DNA of 7,382 nt. Origin: Candidatus Moraniibacteriota bacterium (GTDB taxonomy: Bacteria > Patescibacteriota > Minisyncoccia > Moranbacterales > GCA-2747515). The translations under genes and the position numbers were made by a program. The stretch is from assembly GCA_029933995.1 (NCBI GenBank), contig JAOZNB010000065.1:1-7382 (forward strand). The letters run 5' to 3'. Positions within the stretch are counted from its first letter, which is position 1. Each line of letters opens with the position of its first letter. Below are positions 1 to 6,445 of the stretch, piece after piece. Under the pieces are notes generated by a model. It worked only from the letters and a program-made list of their open reading frames with translations. It was not told the origin of the DNA and ran no database searches.

Positions 1-56
1 TTATGAGATATGCACTAATGGCTTGAGTGACATTCTTTATGGGGTATAACGTTTGG

Positions 57-85
57 TTGACAATTGAGTTTTTATAGGGTATCAT
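57..85 (+). promoter_or_regulatory. Sigma-70-type promoter of the 240-aa orphan gene
   Basis: A perfect -35 hexamer TTGACA (57-62) is followed by a 17-bp spacer and a -10 hexamer TATCAT (80-85), one base from TATAAT. Spacing and sequence are close to ideal, and it points at the gene starting at 149. Transcription would begin near 92, giving a leader of about 57 nt. This is the clearest promoter in the window. Confidence 0.75.
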
Positions 86-90
86 TACCA

Positions 91-108
91 ATTGAGAATT
101 TTCTCAAT
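91..108. promoter_or_regulatory. Inverted repeat at the predicted transcription start (candidate operator)
   Basis: Arms ATTGAGAA (91-98) and TTCTCAAT (101-108) are perfect 8-bp inverted repeats separated by TT. They begin 5 bp after the -10 hexamer, over the expected +1. A repressor bound here would block initiation; alternatively the transcript would begin with a small hairpin. CAATTGAG also occurs at 61-68, next to the -35 box, as a possible half-site. The regulator is unknown. Confidence 0.45.
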
Positions 109-148
109 CTAATGATAATAACGAGTAATTTAACAATAGGAGATTGCA

Positions 149-871
149 ATGGCAAAGGGACAGGAAAATGACATTATTACATTGAAAGAGTTTACTGAGC
201 CGCAACAAGAAAAGTTTGATAGAACAGTTGAATATGCGGCAAATGAAATAGGTCTTGTATTTGATAGAAAAATAAGAGAGCTTTTTGAGCAGGTAACTGT
301 GAATATTCAGGGTAAAATATCTATATCTGTGCCAAATATTGTGGAAGTGTGTGGTGATTATGAGGAAGTCAATCTTATGGATTGGAAGATTATTATCTCA
401 AATTATAATGAAGATGCACAATATGATGCTGAAGCTAAGCTGGTAGAGGTGATATTACGTAGACTTCAAGAAAAGTTTAAAGAATGGCAGGTCACGACCT
501 TTCACCGAGGAGGAGTCCTTTTCATTGAAATTAACCCTAAGTTTATGCCAGTAGAAATAATTACGTCAGTTGATTTTGATGTTGCATGGGAATTGACTTG
601 TGAAAAAATGATTCAATATTTTTTGGGTATCATTACAGCATTTATTGTAGAGCGGTGTGGAAAGCGCTCGTCAAATGGAGTTATGTCTATTACTAATGTT
701 AACTGTATTACTAACGGCATAAGTATGAGCACAGATGATGGGCAGAGGGTGTTTGATGAAGTTAATGCTCATCTAAGAAAAAATGGGTGGCAGATAAAAC
801 AGACTGGCTCACAAGTTGGTGGTGCGCTATATGCAGATCAGGCTTATGATATAGAGTTGATTAAAATATAA
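149..871 (+). CDS. Hypothetical protein, 240 aa, in its own transcription unit
   Basis: I do not recognise a family. The start is supported by an AGGAG Shine-Dalgarno site (138-142) 6 nt before ATG. The product looks soluble: there is no signal peptide, and the only strongly hydrophobic run (about residues 157-166, YFLGIITAFI) is short and probably buried. Residues 1-50 are charged and probably helical. Residues 50-125 alternate beta-like stretches (VTVNIQGKISISV, WKIIIS) with a charged helix around LVEVILRRLQEKFKEW. The C-terminal 50 residues read as a helix (VFDEVNAHLRKNGW) followed by strands. No nuclease, ATPase or DNA-binding motif is visible. It has its own promoter, a candidate operator upstream and a strong terminator 20 nt after the stop, so it is probably expressed as a single gene under local control. 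That it is a real gene is nearly certain; its function is unknown. Confidence 0.85.
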   Translation: MAKGQENDIITLKEFTEPQQEKFDRTVEYAANEIGLVFDRKIRELFEQVTVNIQGKISISVPNIVEVCGDYEEVNLMDWKIIISNYNEDAQYDAEAKLVEVILRRLQEKFKEWQVTTFHRGGVLFIEINPKFMPVEIITSVDFDVAWELTCEKMIQYFLGIITAFIVERCGKRSSNGVMSITNVNCITNGISMSTDDGQRVFDEVNAHLRKNGWQIKQTGSQVGGALYADQAYDIELIKI

Positions 872-890
872 TAAGTCAATTGTGTAGTAC

Positions 891-933
891 GCTCACTGTA
901 GAATAATTTTCTACAGTGGGCTTTTTTATTTTT
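891..933 (+). terminator. Intrinsic terminator of the 240-aa orphan gene
   Basis: The arms CACTGTAGAA (894-903) and TTCTACAGTG (909-918) pair perfectly around a TAATT loop. A T-G wobble and two more pairs extend the stem to 891-921. A T-rich run follows (922-933, six T, one A, five T). It lies 20 nt after the TAA stop at 871. On the opposite strand there is no U tract, so it should not terminate dnaE transcripts. Confidence 0.9.
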
Positions 934-950
934 AAATTAAATATAAAATA

Positions 951-1097
951 TTGTCATTCCCGCGAAGGCGGGAATCTAGGACTGTATCTTAAATTTTATT
1001 GTATAAAAAAGTAATTTTTGAGATTGCTAGAGATGCTAATTAAATAATTGTAGAAGTTTGTTGTAATTCTGGATTCCCGCTTTCGCGGGAATGACAA
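951..1097. mobile_element. MITE-like element with long hairpin-forming inverted ends
   Basis: The left end (951-979) and the reverse complement of the right end (1069-1097) match at 27 of 29 positions. Each end begins TTGTCATTCCCGCG and is itself a hairpin (ATTCCCGC pairing with GCGGGAAT). The roughly 89-bp AT-rich interior has no ORF. No target-site duplication is visible at the outer edges. The TCATTCCCGCGAA-type hairpin is familiar as a dispersed repeat in many bacterial genomes. The paired inverted arrangement suggests a non-autonomous element or two repeats inserted head to head. The right end lies 19 bp beyond the dnaE stop codon, so its hairpins may form the 3' end of the dnaE mRNA, for which no other terminator is seen. 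Confidence 0.7.
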
Positions 1098-1116
1098 CTG
1101 GTAGAATTTGATTAAA

Positions 1117-4100
1117 TTATTTTTTCAAAAAGATATTATCTTTTCCTACAAGTTCTGTGATGTCATTTTCGCAGTGATAATTATAATCAATGACGTAAGA
1201 TGTTTTCATGTTTTGTTCATTGTGTACTAGGAATACTGTAACAGTTCCTTTTTCACATTTGTCTAGTACTTCTTTTATTTTAGTAATCATTTCATGCGTT
1301 CCATTGTTTGATAGTGTGATGAAGAGTTGTCGCTTGTTCATTATTTTGTCACGTTCTTCCTTTTTGACCTCCATCTGTTCTTTTGTGTCACCATATTTTT
1401 TGCGTGTTGACATTACACTTTTTGCATATTCATTTTGTTCGTCTGTAATTTCATCGATTGATTCTGCTAGGAATTTTAGCTCATCGTTTTTATCTGACAA
1501 ATTGCCTTTGAGAACAACTGGCATTCCTTCTATGAGTAAATCTTTTGTGTCTTCAAAAAGGCGTGGGAAGATTAGGCATTCCGTGGTGCTTTTGCCGTCT
1601 TCGAGTGTGACAAATGCCATATTTTTCCCTTTTTTGGTTAGGATTACTGTTACTGCTATAACAATTCCACCGACGGAAATCATTTTATTTGCCCTTTCTT
1701 GAGTAAGGTCATTTAGAGGGACACACATGTGATCGAGGAAATCTCGGTATTCATTTGAGGGGTGGTCAGAAATGTAGAGTCCCATTAATTGTTTTTCCCA
1801 TGCAAGGTGTTGTTTTTTACCAGAGCTTTCTACATGTTCAAGAGTTATTTCAGCACGAGATAATTCTATTCCACCAAAGAGGGAGTCTTGATTTGAACTA
1901 GCACTTGTGCGAAGTTCTTTTATAAAAGTTATAATACTTGGCATAGTTGCCAAAATGTCATCTCGTGGTGCAAATTTATCTAGTGCGCCAACCATTGCCA
2001 GTGAGTCAACTGATTTTTTGTTCAAATCTTTTGAACCAACTCTTGTACAAATATCTGTTATGTCAATATATTTCCCATTTCTTTTTCGTTCAGCCACAAT
2101 TTCTTTTGCTACAGGTTTTCCTAGGTTTTTGATTGCATTGAGTCCGAAGCGGATACGAGGTGTTTTTTTCTCAGTGTCTTCTGGAGCATAGATAACGGCA
2201 AATTCTTGGAAGCTTTCATTGATGTCTGGCGCTAATACTTCTATGTCCATATCACGACATTCCGCTGCTTCAATTGCTATTCTGTCTGTGTTACCTTGAT
2301 CAGCTGTCATGAGTGCTGCCATGAATTCTGCAGGGTAGTGTGCTTTTAGATAAGCTGTTTGGTATCCGATGAGTCCATAACATGCTGCGTGAGATCTATT
2401 AAAACCATAGCCAGCAAATGGCTCGATAAATGTAAATACTTTTTCAGCTACTTCTTTTTTTACATTGTGAGCAACACAACCTTCTACAAATTTAATTTTT
2501 TGTTCTTTAATAAGCTTGAGAATTTTTTTACCCATTGCTTTACGCAAAATATCAGCCTCACCAAGTGTGAAACCTGCAAGGTCTTGAGCGATGCGCATAA
2601 CCTGCTCTTGATAAACAGCTACGCCATATGTATCAGATAGGATAGCTTCAAGTTTTGGATGTAGATATATAACTTTTTTCTTGCCATGTTTGCCATCGAT
2701 AAAGTCAGGTATCCATTCCATAGGTCCTGGGCGATAGAGTGCTACCATAGCGATGATATCTTCCAAGACAGTTGGTTTTAAAAGTCGGAGATAACGCTTC
2801 ATACCACTGGATTCTAATTGAAATACACCAGTTGTGTGAGCATCTTGTAATAATTTGTATGTTTTTTTATCATCAAGTGGAATGTTTTCTATATCAATAT
2901 CTACGTCATGAATCTTTTTGACGATTTGTAATGTATTTTGAATAATTGTTAAGTTTTTGAGCCCGAGGAAGTCCATCTTTAGTAGACCAATTTTTTCAAC
3001 AGCGGAAAATTTAGTACTTGATGCATATTGTGTTACTGTTGTTTCATCATCTCCAGATACTCTCTGCATAGCAGAATACTCTACAACAGGTTTGTCTGTG
3101 ATTACAACTCCACAAGCGTGCACACTAGAATGACGACAGAGACCTTCAAGTCGGCGTGCTGCGTCAATTAATTCACGAGCATCTACATTTTCTTTGTGTA
3201 ATCTTTTAAAGTCGGGCACTTCAGCAAGTGCTTTGTCAATTGTAGTAAATTCTGGAATCAGTTTTGCAACTTGGTCACAAAAGCCATATGGAAAAGATAG
3301 TGCACGTCCAGCATCACGAATAGCAGCACGAGCTGCCATTGTTCCAAATGTAATAATTTGCGCTACGTGGTCAGCGCCGTAGGTGTCACGTACATATGTG
3401 AGCACATCATCACGACGGTCATCTGGGAAGTCCATATCAACATCAGGCATAGAGACACGTTCTGGATTGAGAAATCGTTCAAATAGTAATTTGTATTCGA
3501 TTGGGTCCATGTTTGTAATACCTGTAAGGTATGATACAAATGATCCAGCAGCAGATCCACGTCCTGGTCCAACGATAATATCTTGGCTACGTGCCCAGTT
3601 TGTAAAATCTTGTACAATCAAGAAATATGATGCGTAGCCAGTTGTTGAAATTATATCGAGTTCATAGTCCATGCGGTCTCGCTGTTCCTTTGTAATTTTA
3701 TCACCATATCTTTTGGCTAATTTTTCTTCACACATATCTCGCAGATGCTCATCGGCAGTCTTGCCTTCTGGTAGCGGGTAATAAGGAAGTTTTGTATGTC
3801 CAAGTTCCATCTCAAAATTACATCTGTCAGCAATTTTACCAGTATTTGCAATTGCATCTGGAACATGTGCAAAAAGTTTTTCCATTTCACGTGTTGTGTG
3901 AAATGAAAGATCTAGATGTTTTTTGTTTGGTCGGTCACCATCATTCACTTTGCGATTCATTTGAATACAAAGAAGGATGTCTTGAACATCAGCATCTTCT
4001 TTTTTGATATAGTAAACATCACCACAGGCAACTAGCGGAATATCTGTATCTTTGTGAAGCTTTATGAGTCCATCATTAATCTTTTTTTGTTTATCAAAAT

Positions 4101-4638
4101 CTGGATGATGCTGTAGTTCAAGATAAAAATTATCTTTTCCAAAGATATCATTATAGATAATTGCTTTTTCTTTTGCTAAATCATATCCATCATTTGAAAT
4201 TAGTTCACTTACTTCTCCGGTGCTGTTTCCAGACAGGGCAACTAATCCTTCAGAATGTTTTCTTAGCACATCATAATCAACACGTGGTTCAAAGTGAAAA
4301 CCTTCAAGTTGTCCAATAGTAATAATTTTAAGTAGGTTTTTATACCCAGCTTCATTTGTTGCTAATAGAACTAATTGATTTACTTTTCTGGAATTTGCAG
4401 ATTCTGTCTTTTTATCCATGCCGCCTGGTGCAACAAGTATTTCAGCTCCAATAATTGATTTTATGCCGCGTTCTTTTGCTTTAACATAAAAATCAACAGC
4501 ACCATAAACTGCATTTTTGTCAGTCAGTGCGAGTGCTGTCATGCCATCTTTTTCAGTGGCGTCCAACAAATCATCAATCTTTGCAAGACCGTTGAGCAAC
4601 GAAAAATCAGAATGTACGTGTAGATGAACGAAAGACAT
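1117..4638 (-). CDS. dnaE: DNA polymerase III alpha subunit (DnaE type)
   Basis: This is the replicative DNA polymerase, 1173 aa, close to the usual DnaE length (E. coli 1160). The N-terminal PHP domain (about 1-270) opens FVHLHVHSDFS. The polymerase core has GPGRGSAAGS at 357-366, catalytic D401 and D403 in PDVDMDF (398-404), and the third aspartate D556 in LLKMDFLGL. YQEQVMRIA (676-684) and FAGYGFNRSHAACYG (741-755) are hallmark fingers-region motifs. A tandem helix-hairpin-helix region follows (about 800-890), then the clamp-binding motif QDSLFG (917-922), an OB fold (about 985-1060) and a C-terminal domain. The PHP metal site looks degenerate: K41, Y209 and Q219 replace the usual histidines and N16 the usual aspartate, so intrinsic proofreading is probably absent (inference). 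The ATG start fits the conserved N-terminus, but no Shine-Dalgarno site precedes it. It is divergent from rnhB across 53 bp. No DnaQ-like exonuclease gene is in the window. Confidence 0.97.
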   Translation of the reverse strand: MSFVHLHVHSDFSLLNGLAKIDDLLDATEKDGMTALALTDKNAVYGAVDFYVKAKERGIKSIIGAEILVAPGGMDKKTESANSRKVNQLVLLATNEAGYKNLLKIITIGQLEGFHFEPRVDYDVLRKHSEGLVALSGNSTGEVSELISNDGYDLAKEKAIIYNDIFGKDNFYLELQHHPDFDKQKKINDGLIKLHKDTDIPLVACGDVYYIKKEDADVQDILLCIQMNRKVNDGDRPNKKHLDLSFHTTREMEKLFAHVPDAIANTGKIADRCNFEMELGHTKLPYYPLPEGKTADEHLRDMCEEKLAKRYGDKITKEQRDRMDYELDIISTTGYASYFLIVQDFTNWARSQDIIVGPGRGSAAGSFVSYLTGITNMDPIEYKLLFERFLNPERVSMPDVDMDFPDDRRDDVLTYVRDTYGADHVAQIITFGTMAARAAIRDAGRALSFPYGFCDQVAKLIPEFTTIDKALAEVPDFKRLHKENVDARELIDAARRLEGLCRHSSVHACGVVITDKPVVEYSAMQRVSGDDETTVTQYASSTKFSAVEKIGLLKMDFLGLKNLTIIQNTLQIVKKIHDVDIDIENIPLDDKKTYKLLQDAHTTGVFQLESSGMKRYLRLLKPTVLEDIIAMVALYRPGPMEWIPDFIDGKHGKKKVIYLHPKLEAILSDTYGVAVYQEQVMRIAQDLAGFTLGEADILRKAMGKKILKLIKEQKIKFVEGCVAHNVKKEVAEKVFTFIEPFAGYGFNRSHAACYGLIGYQTAYLKAHYPAEFMAALMTADQGNTDRIAIEAAECRDMDIEVLAPDINESFQEFAVIYAPEDTEKKTPRIRFGLNAIKNLGKPVAKEIVAERKRNGKYIDITDICTRVGSKDLNKKSVDSLAMVGALDKFAPRDDILATMPSIITFIKELRTSASSNQDSLFGGIELSRAEITLEHVESSGKKQHLAWEKQLMGLYISDHPSNEYRDFLDHMCVPLNDLTQERANKMISVGGIVIAVTVILTKKGKNMAFVTLEDGKSTTECLIFPRLFEDTKDLLIEGMPVVLKGNLSDKNDELKFLAESIDEITDEQNEYAKSVMSTRKKYGDTKEQMEVKKEERDKIMNKRQLFITLSNNGTHEMITKIKEVLDKCEKGTVTVFLVHNEQNMKTSYVIDYNYHCENDITELVGKDNIFLKK

Positions 4639-4641
4639 AAT

Positions 4642-4680
4642 TTAGTAAGTAGTATATTAGTATGTTAGTATTTTAGTATG
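4642..4680. repeat. 8-bp tandem repeat in the dnaE/rnhB divergent spacer
   Basis: Read on the plus strand, the unit TTAGTATN repeats in register: TTAGTATG (4657-4664), TTAGTATT (4665-4672) and TTAGTATG (4673-4680). Two decayed units come before it (TTAGTAAG at 4642-4649 and the 7-bp TAGTATA at 4650-4656), and TTAAATGT follows. The array fills most of the 53 bp between two divergent start codons. It therefore must overlap the promoters or leaders of both genes; TAGTAT and TATATT are possible -10-like sequences, but no single promoter can be chosen. Confidence 0.7.
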
Positions 4681-4691
4681 TTAAATGTAAA

Positions 4692-5384
4692 ATGTCTAAT
4701 TTTGAACTTATATATATGAAAATTGCAACATTTGAAAAAGAAAAGGAATTACAAAATGCAGGATATGATATCATCGCTGGAGTTGATGAGGTTGGTAGAG
4801 GGCCACTTGCTGGTCCTGTAGTGACAGCTGCTTGTGTTATCAAAAATGTGTCAGATTTTGATAATGCACCAGATGAGGATTTGTGGAAGCAGGTGAGAGA
4901 TTCAAAATTACTCAGTGAAAAGCAACGGGAGGAAACTTTTGAATTTATACGTGAAAAGTTTTTTATAGGAATAGGGAAATGTAGTCCAAAAGCAATTGAT
5001 GAAATAAATATTTTACAAGCAACATTGCTTGCTATGAGGAAGGCAGTTGAGGCACTAGAAAAAGATATTGATAAAAGTGATGTATATACTGATGCAGAAA
5101 AAATGATGGTAATGATAGATGGAAATCAATTAATACCAAATTTTACACGGGAACAAGTATGTGTAGCAAAAGGAGATCAAATATCAAAAAGTATCGCAGC
5201 AGCTTCAATTATTGCAAAAGTTGCAAGGGATAAGATGATGGCTAAATATGATGAAAAATATCATCAATACGGTTTTGCTAGGCATAAGGGTTATGGTACA
5301 AAAATACATATGGAGGCATTACAAAAATACGGTGCAACGCCAATTCATAGAAAAAGTTTTGCACCTGTGAGGAAGGTTTTATAA
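4692..5384 (+). CDS. rnhB: Ribonuclease HII
   Basis: RNase HII cuts the RNA strand of RNA:DNA hybrids and starts removal of single ribonucleotides misincorporated by the polymerase. The signature GVDEVGRGPLAGPVV begins at residue 30, with catalytic D32 and E33. The other two carboxylates are D143 (VMIDGN) and D162 (AKGDQISKSIAAASIIAKVARD). DSKLLSEKQRE (70-80) and HKGYGTKIHMEAL followed by HRKSF near the C-terminus are typical family blocks. At 230 aa it is slightly longer than many homologues, because of acidic insertions near residues 54-65 and 123-137. The start at 4692 has no Shine-Dalgarno site; the second ATG at 4716 (MKIATF) is equally possible and would shorten the protein by 8 residues. 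It is divergent from dnaE, with which it shares a functional theme. No U-tract terminator follows; the GC-rich repeat hairpins begin 5 bp after the stop. Confidence 0.96.
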   Translation: MSNFELIYMKIATFEKEKELQNAGYDIIAGVDEVGRGPLAGPVVTAACVIKNVSDFDNAPDEDLWKQVRDSKLLSEKQREETFEFIREKFFIGIGKCSPKAIDEINILQATLLAMRKAVEALEKDIDKSDVYTDAEKMMVMIDGNQLIPNFTREQVCVAKGDQISKSIAAASIIAKVARDKMMAKYDEKYHQYGFARHKGYGTKIHMEALQKYGATPIHRKSFAPVRKVL

Positions 5385-5389
5385 TTTTT

Positions 5390-5544
5390 AAACCCTCATC
5401 CATCCTTCGAACACCTTCTCCCAGAGGGAGAAGGTGATGTAATTAAAGATGTTAAATAATTTTAAAAAAAGTGTTTAACATAAAGTAAAAATACAAGTCA
5501 AGCTCCCTCTCCGTTAGGGAGAGGGTTGGGGTGAGGGGGGGTTT
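5390..5544. repeat. Left CCCTC/GAGGG repeat pair flanking the DUF559 pseudogene
   Basis: The stretch opens with AAACCCTCATCC (5390-5401) and closes with an imperfect inverted copy, GGGGTGAGGGGGGGTTT (5528-5544). Inside are two hairpins. CACCTTCTCCC (5412-5422) pairs perfectly with GGGAGAAGGTG (5426-5436), and CCCTCTCC (5505-5512) pairs with GGAGAGGG (5518-5525). Its GC-rich, pyrimidine/purine-skewed composition stands out from the AT-rich background. There is no T tract, so these are not classical terminators, although the first hairpin may cap the rnhB transcript. Together with 5920-5996 it brackets the nuclease pseudogene. Confidence 0.7.
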
Positions 5545-5568
5545 ACATAATTAAACTATAAAATTACC

Positions 5569-5916
5569 ATGATCCCAAAAAATACAAATAAGGCAAGAAG
5601 TCTTCGCAAAAAACAGACACTACAAGAAATAATGATTTGGGCAAGATTACGTAATCGTAAATTTTTAGATTTGAAATTTCGTAGACAATATCCGATTGGG
5701 GATTATATTGTTGATTTTGTATGTTTTGAAAAGAAATTGATTGTTGAAGTTGATGGTTGATAACATGGAGAAGGATTTTGTGGCAAAAAAGATGATAAAC
5801 GCACAAAATTTTTAGAATTAAGGGGTTATCATGTGATGAGATTTTGGAATAATGATGTAAATAATAATATTGACGGTGTATTTTTGAAACTTGAAGAAAT
5901 TGTAAAAAATAGATAA
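5569..5916 (+). pseudogene. DUF559-family endonuclease-like gene broken by two adjacent stop codons
   Basis: Read through the interruption, the frame gives 115 codons plus TAA, the full usual length of small DUF559 proteins (PD-(D/E)XK fold, related to Vsr-type nucleases). Residues 9-30 (ARSLRKKQT... WARLRNRK) are the typical N-terminal helix region. KFRRQYPIGDYIVDFVC (36-52) and LIVEVDG (57-63) carry the presumed catalytic residues D49, E60 and D62. Codons 64-65 (5758-5763) are TGA TAA, exactly where relatives have the two residues of DG-x-x-H. The frame then continues intact through H66, KFLELRGYHVMRFWNNDV and the C-terminal helix to codon 115. With no frameshift and otherwise good conservation, inactivation looks recent. 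No good Shine-Dalgarno site precedes the ATG. A 63-aa truncated product could be made but lacks the conserved histidine and last third of the domain. Family exact function is not established. Confidence 0.85.
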
Positions 5917-5919
5917 GCC

Positions 5920-5996
5920 AAACCCTCATCCCCCTATTGGGCACCCTGCCTACCGGTAGGCAGGTTTCTCTCAGTTTAGGAGAAAAAGGGGGTGGC
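5920..5996. repeat. Right CCCTC/GAGGG repeat with a nested perfect palindrome
   Basis: It begins 4 bp after the DUF559 stop codon with AAACCCTCATCC (5920-5931), an exact 12-bp direct copy of 5390-5401. It ends in AGGGGGTGG. Within it lies the perfect 20-bp palindrome CCTGCCTACCGGTAGGCAGG (5945-5964), followed by a smaller hairpin, TTTCTC (5965-5970) with GAGAAA (5980-5985). The palindrome interrupts what otherwise reads as a CCCTCATCC...GGGGGTG repeat, as if one repeat type had been inserted into another. Confidence 0.65.
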
Positions 5997-6021
5997 ACGT
6001 GCATTGCATATTGGATAATTT

Positions 6022-6043
6022 TATGATACAGTTGTTCATCATA
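6022..6043 (+). promoter_or_regulatory. Candidate -10 box and overlapping inverted repeat before the PadR-like gene
   Basis: TATGAT (6022-6027) is one base from the -10 consensus, though no convincing -35 lies at the right distance (TTGCAT at 6004-6009 is only 12 bp away). The same TATGAT forms a perfect 6-bp inverted repeat with ATCATA (6038-6043) across 10 bp. PadR-type repressors often bind inverted half-sites separated by about 8-10 bp and repress their own operon, so this may be an autoregulatory site. The motif is short and could be chance. Confidence 0.3.
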
Positions 6044-6080
6044 GTAATTTAACAATAAAAAATCACAAGAGGTAAATGTT

Positions 6081-6431
6081 ATGAAAAATATTTTAAAACC
6101 ATGTCATATGCTTATTTTGCGGATTTTAGAAACTGAAGCTTTGACAGCGAGAGAGATTTTTGAGCAAATGATGACATACAGTCAAGATATGGAAGTTTTG
6201 AGTGAACCATCTGTGTATACGTATCTTAGACGGTTAAAGAAAAAAGGCCATGTTAGAATTGGAAATGATACAAAACTTGATGAAGATACTAATAAACTTA
6301 AAATTACCTATCAAATAACAGATTTTGGACGAGAGGTGCATAATGCTTCAAAAACAAAATTGCTTATAATTTTTGGTGCAGAGAAATTAAACCTATCAGA
6401 TTTATCTGTATCACTTGTAAATCTAAAATAA
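6081..6431 (+). CDS. PadR-like winged-helix transcriptional regulator
   Basis: The 116-aa product is almost entirely one winged-helix DNA-binding domain. The helices are LILRILETEALTAREIFEQMM (about 10-30) and the recognition helix EPSVYTYLRRLKKKGHVRI (about 42-60), equivalent to the LSEGTLYPALKRLEKEGLI block of PadR proteins. The wing strand KITYQITDFGREVH (about 73-86) matches the usual YY-L-T--G. It lacks a long C-terminal dimerisation helix, as in the short PadR subgroup. The start is supported by AAGAGG (6067-6072) 8 nt before ATG. The stop is 14 bp before the next gene, so the two are probably one operon and the regulator probably controls the membrane protein. The inducer is unknown. 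MarR-like winged-helix families are a less likely alternative. Confidence 0.8.
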   Translation: MKNILKPCHMLILRILETEALTAREIFEQMMTYSQDMEVLSEPSVYTYLRRLKKKGHVRIGNDTKLDEDTNKLKITYQITDFGREVHNASKTKLLIIFGAEKLNLSDLSVSLVNLK

Positions 6432-6445
6432 CAGAGGAGAAGATT

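Noticed and set aside
2..49. Possible 3' end of an upstream gene, open from the window edge to TAA at 47-49
   Set aside because: Only 15 codons are visible, with no recognisable motif and no terminator before the promoter at 57; there is too little to support a gene.
77..88. GGGTATCATTAC repeated at 625-636 inside the orphan gene
   Set aside because: A 12-bp match in AT-rich DNA of this length is expected by chance, and the two contexts are unrelated.
91..120. Fur box at the inverted repeat, with AATGATAAT just downstream
   Set aside because: The palindrome has an even-length centre, whereas Fur boxes have an odd centre, and the downstream AATGATAAT has no matching second half. It remains an operator for an unknown factor.
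1208..4007. Numerous open frames on both strands inside the dnaE region
   Set aside because: They overlap a long, fully conserved polymerase gene, show no family motifs and are low-complexity shadows of its codons.
4642..4680. CRISPR-like array
   Set aside because: The units are 8 bp, contiguous and without spacers; this is a simple tandem repeat.
5412..5436. Intrinsic terminator for rnhB
   Set aside because: The 11-bp stem is perfect but ATGTAATTA follows rather than a T tract; it fits better as part of the repeat, though it might still stabilise an mRNA end.
5758..5763. Reading TGA as glycine (genetic code 25) to rescue the DUF559 gene
   Set aside because: The next codon is TAA, a stop in that code too, and dnaE and the other genes contain no in-frame TGA.
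5564..6055. 163-codon minus-strand frame across the DUF559 region
   Set aside because: It is antisense to the recognisable DUF559 frame and runs through the repeats; its translation is an unstructured shadow with no Shine-Dalgarno support.
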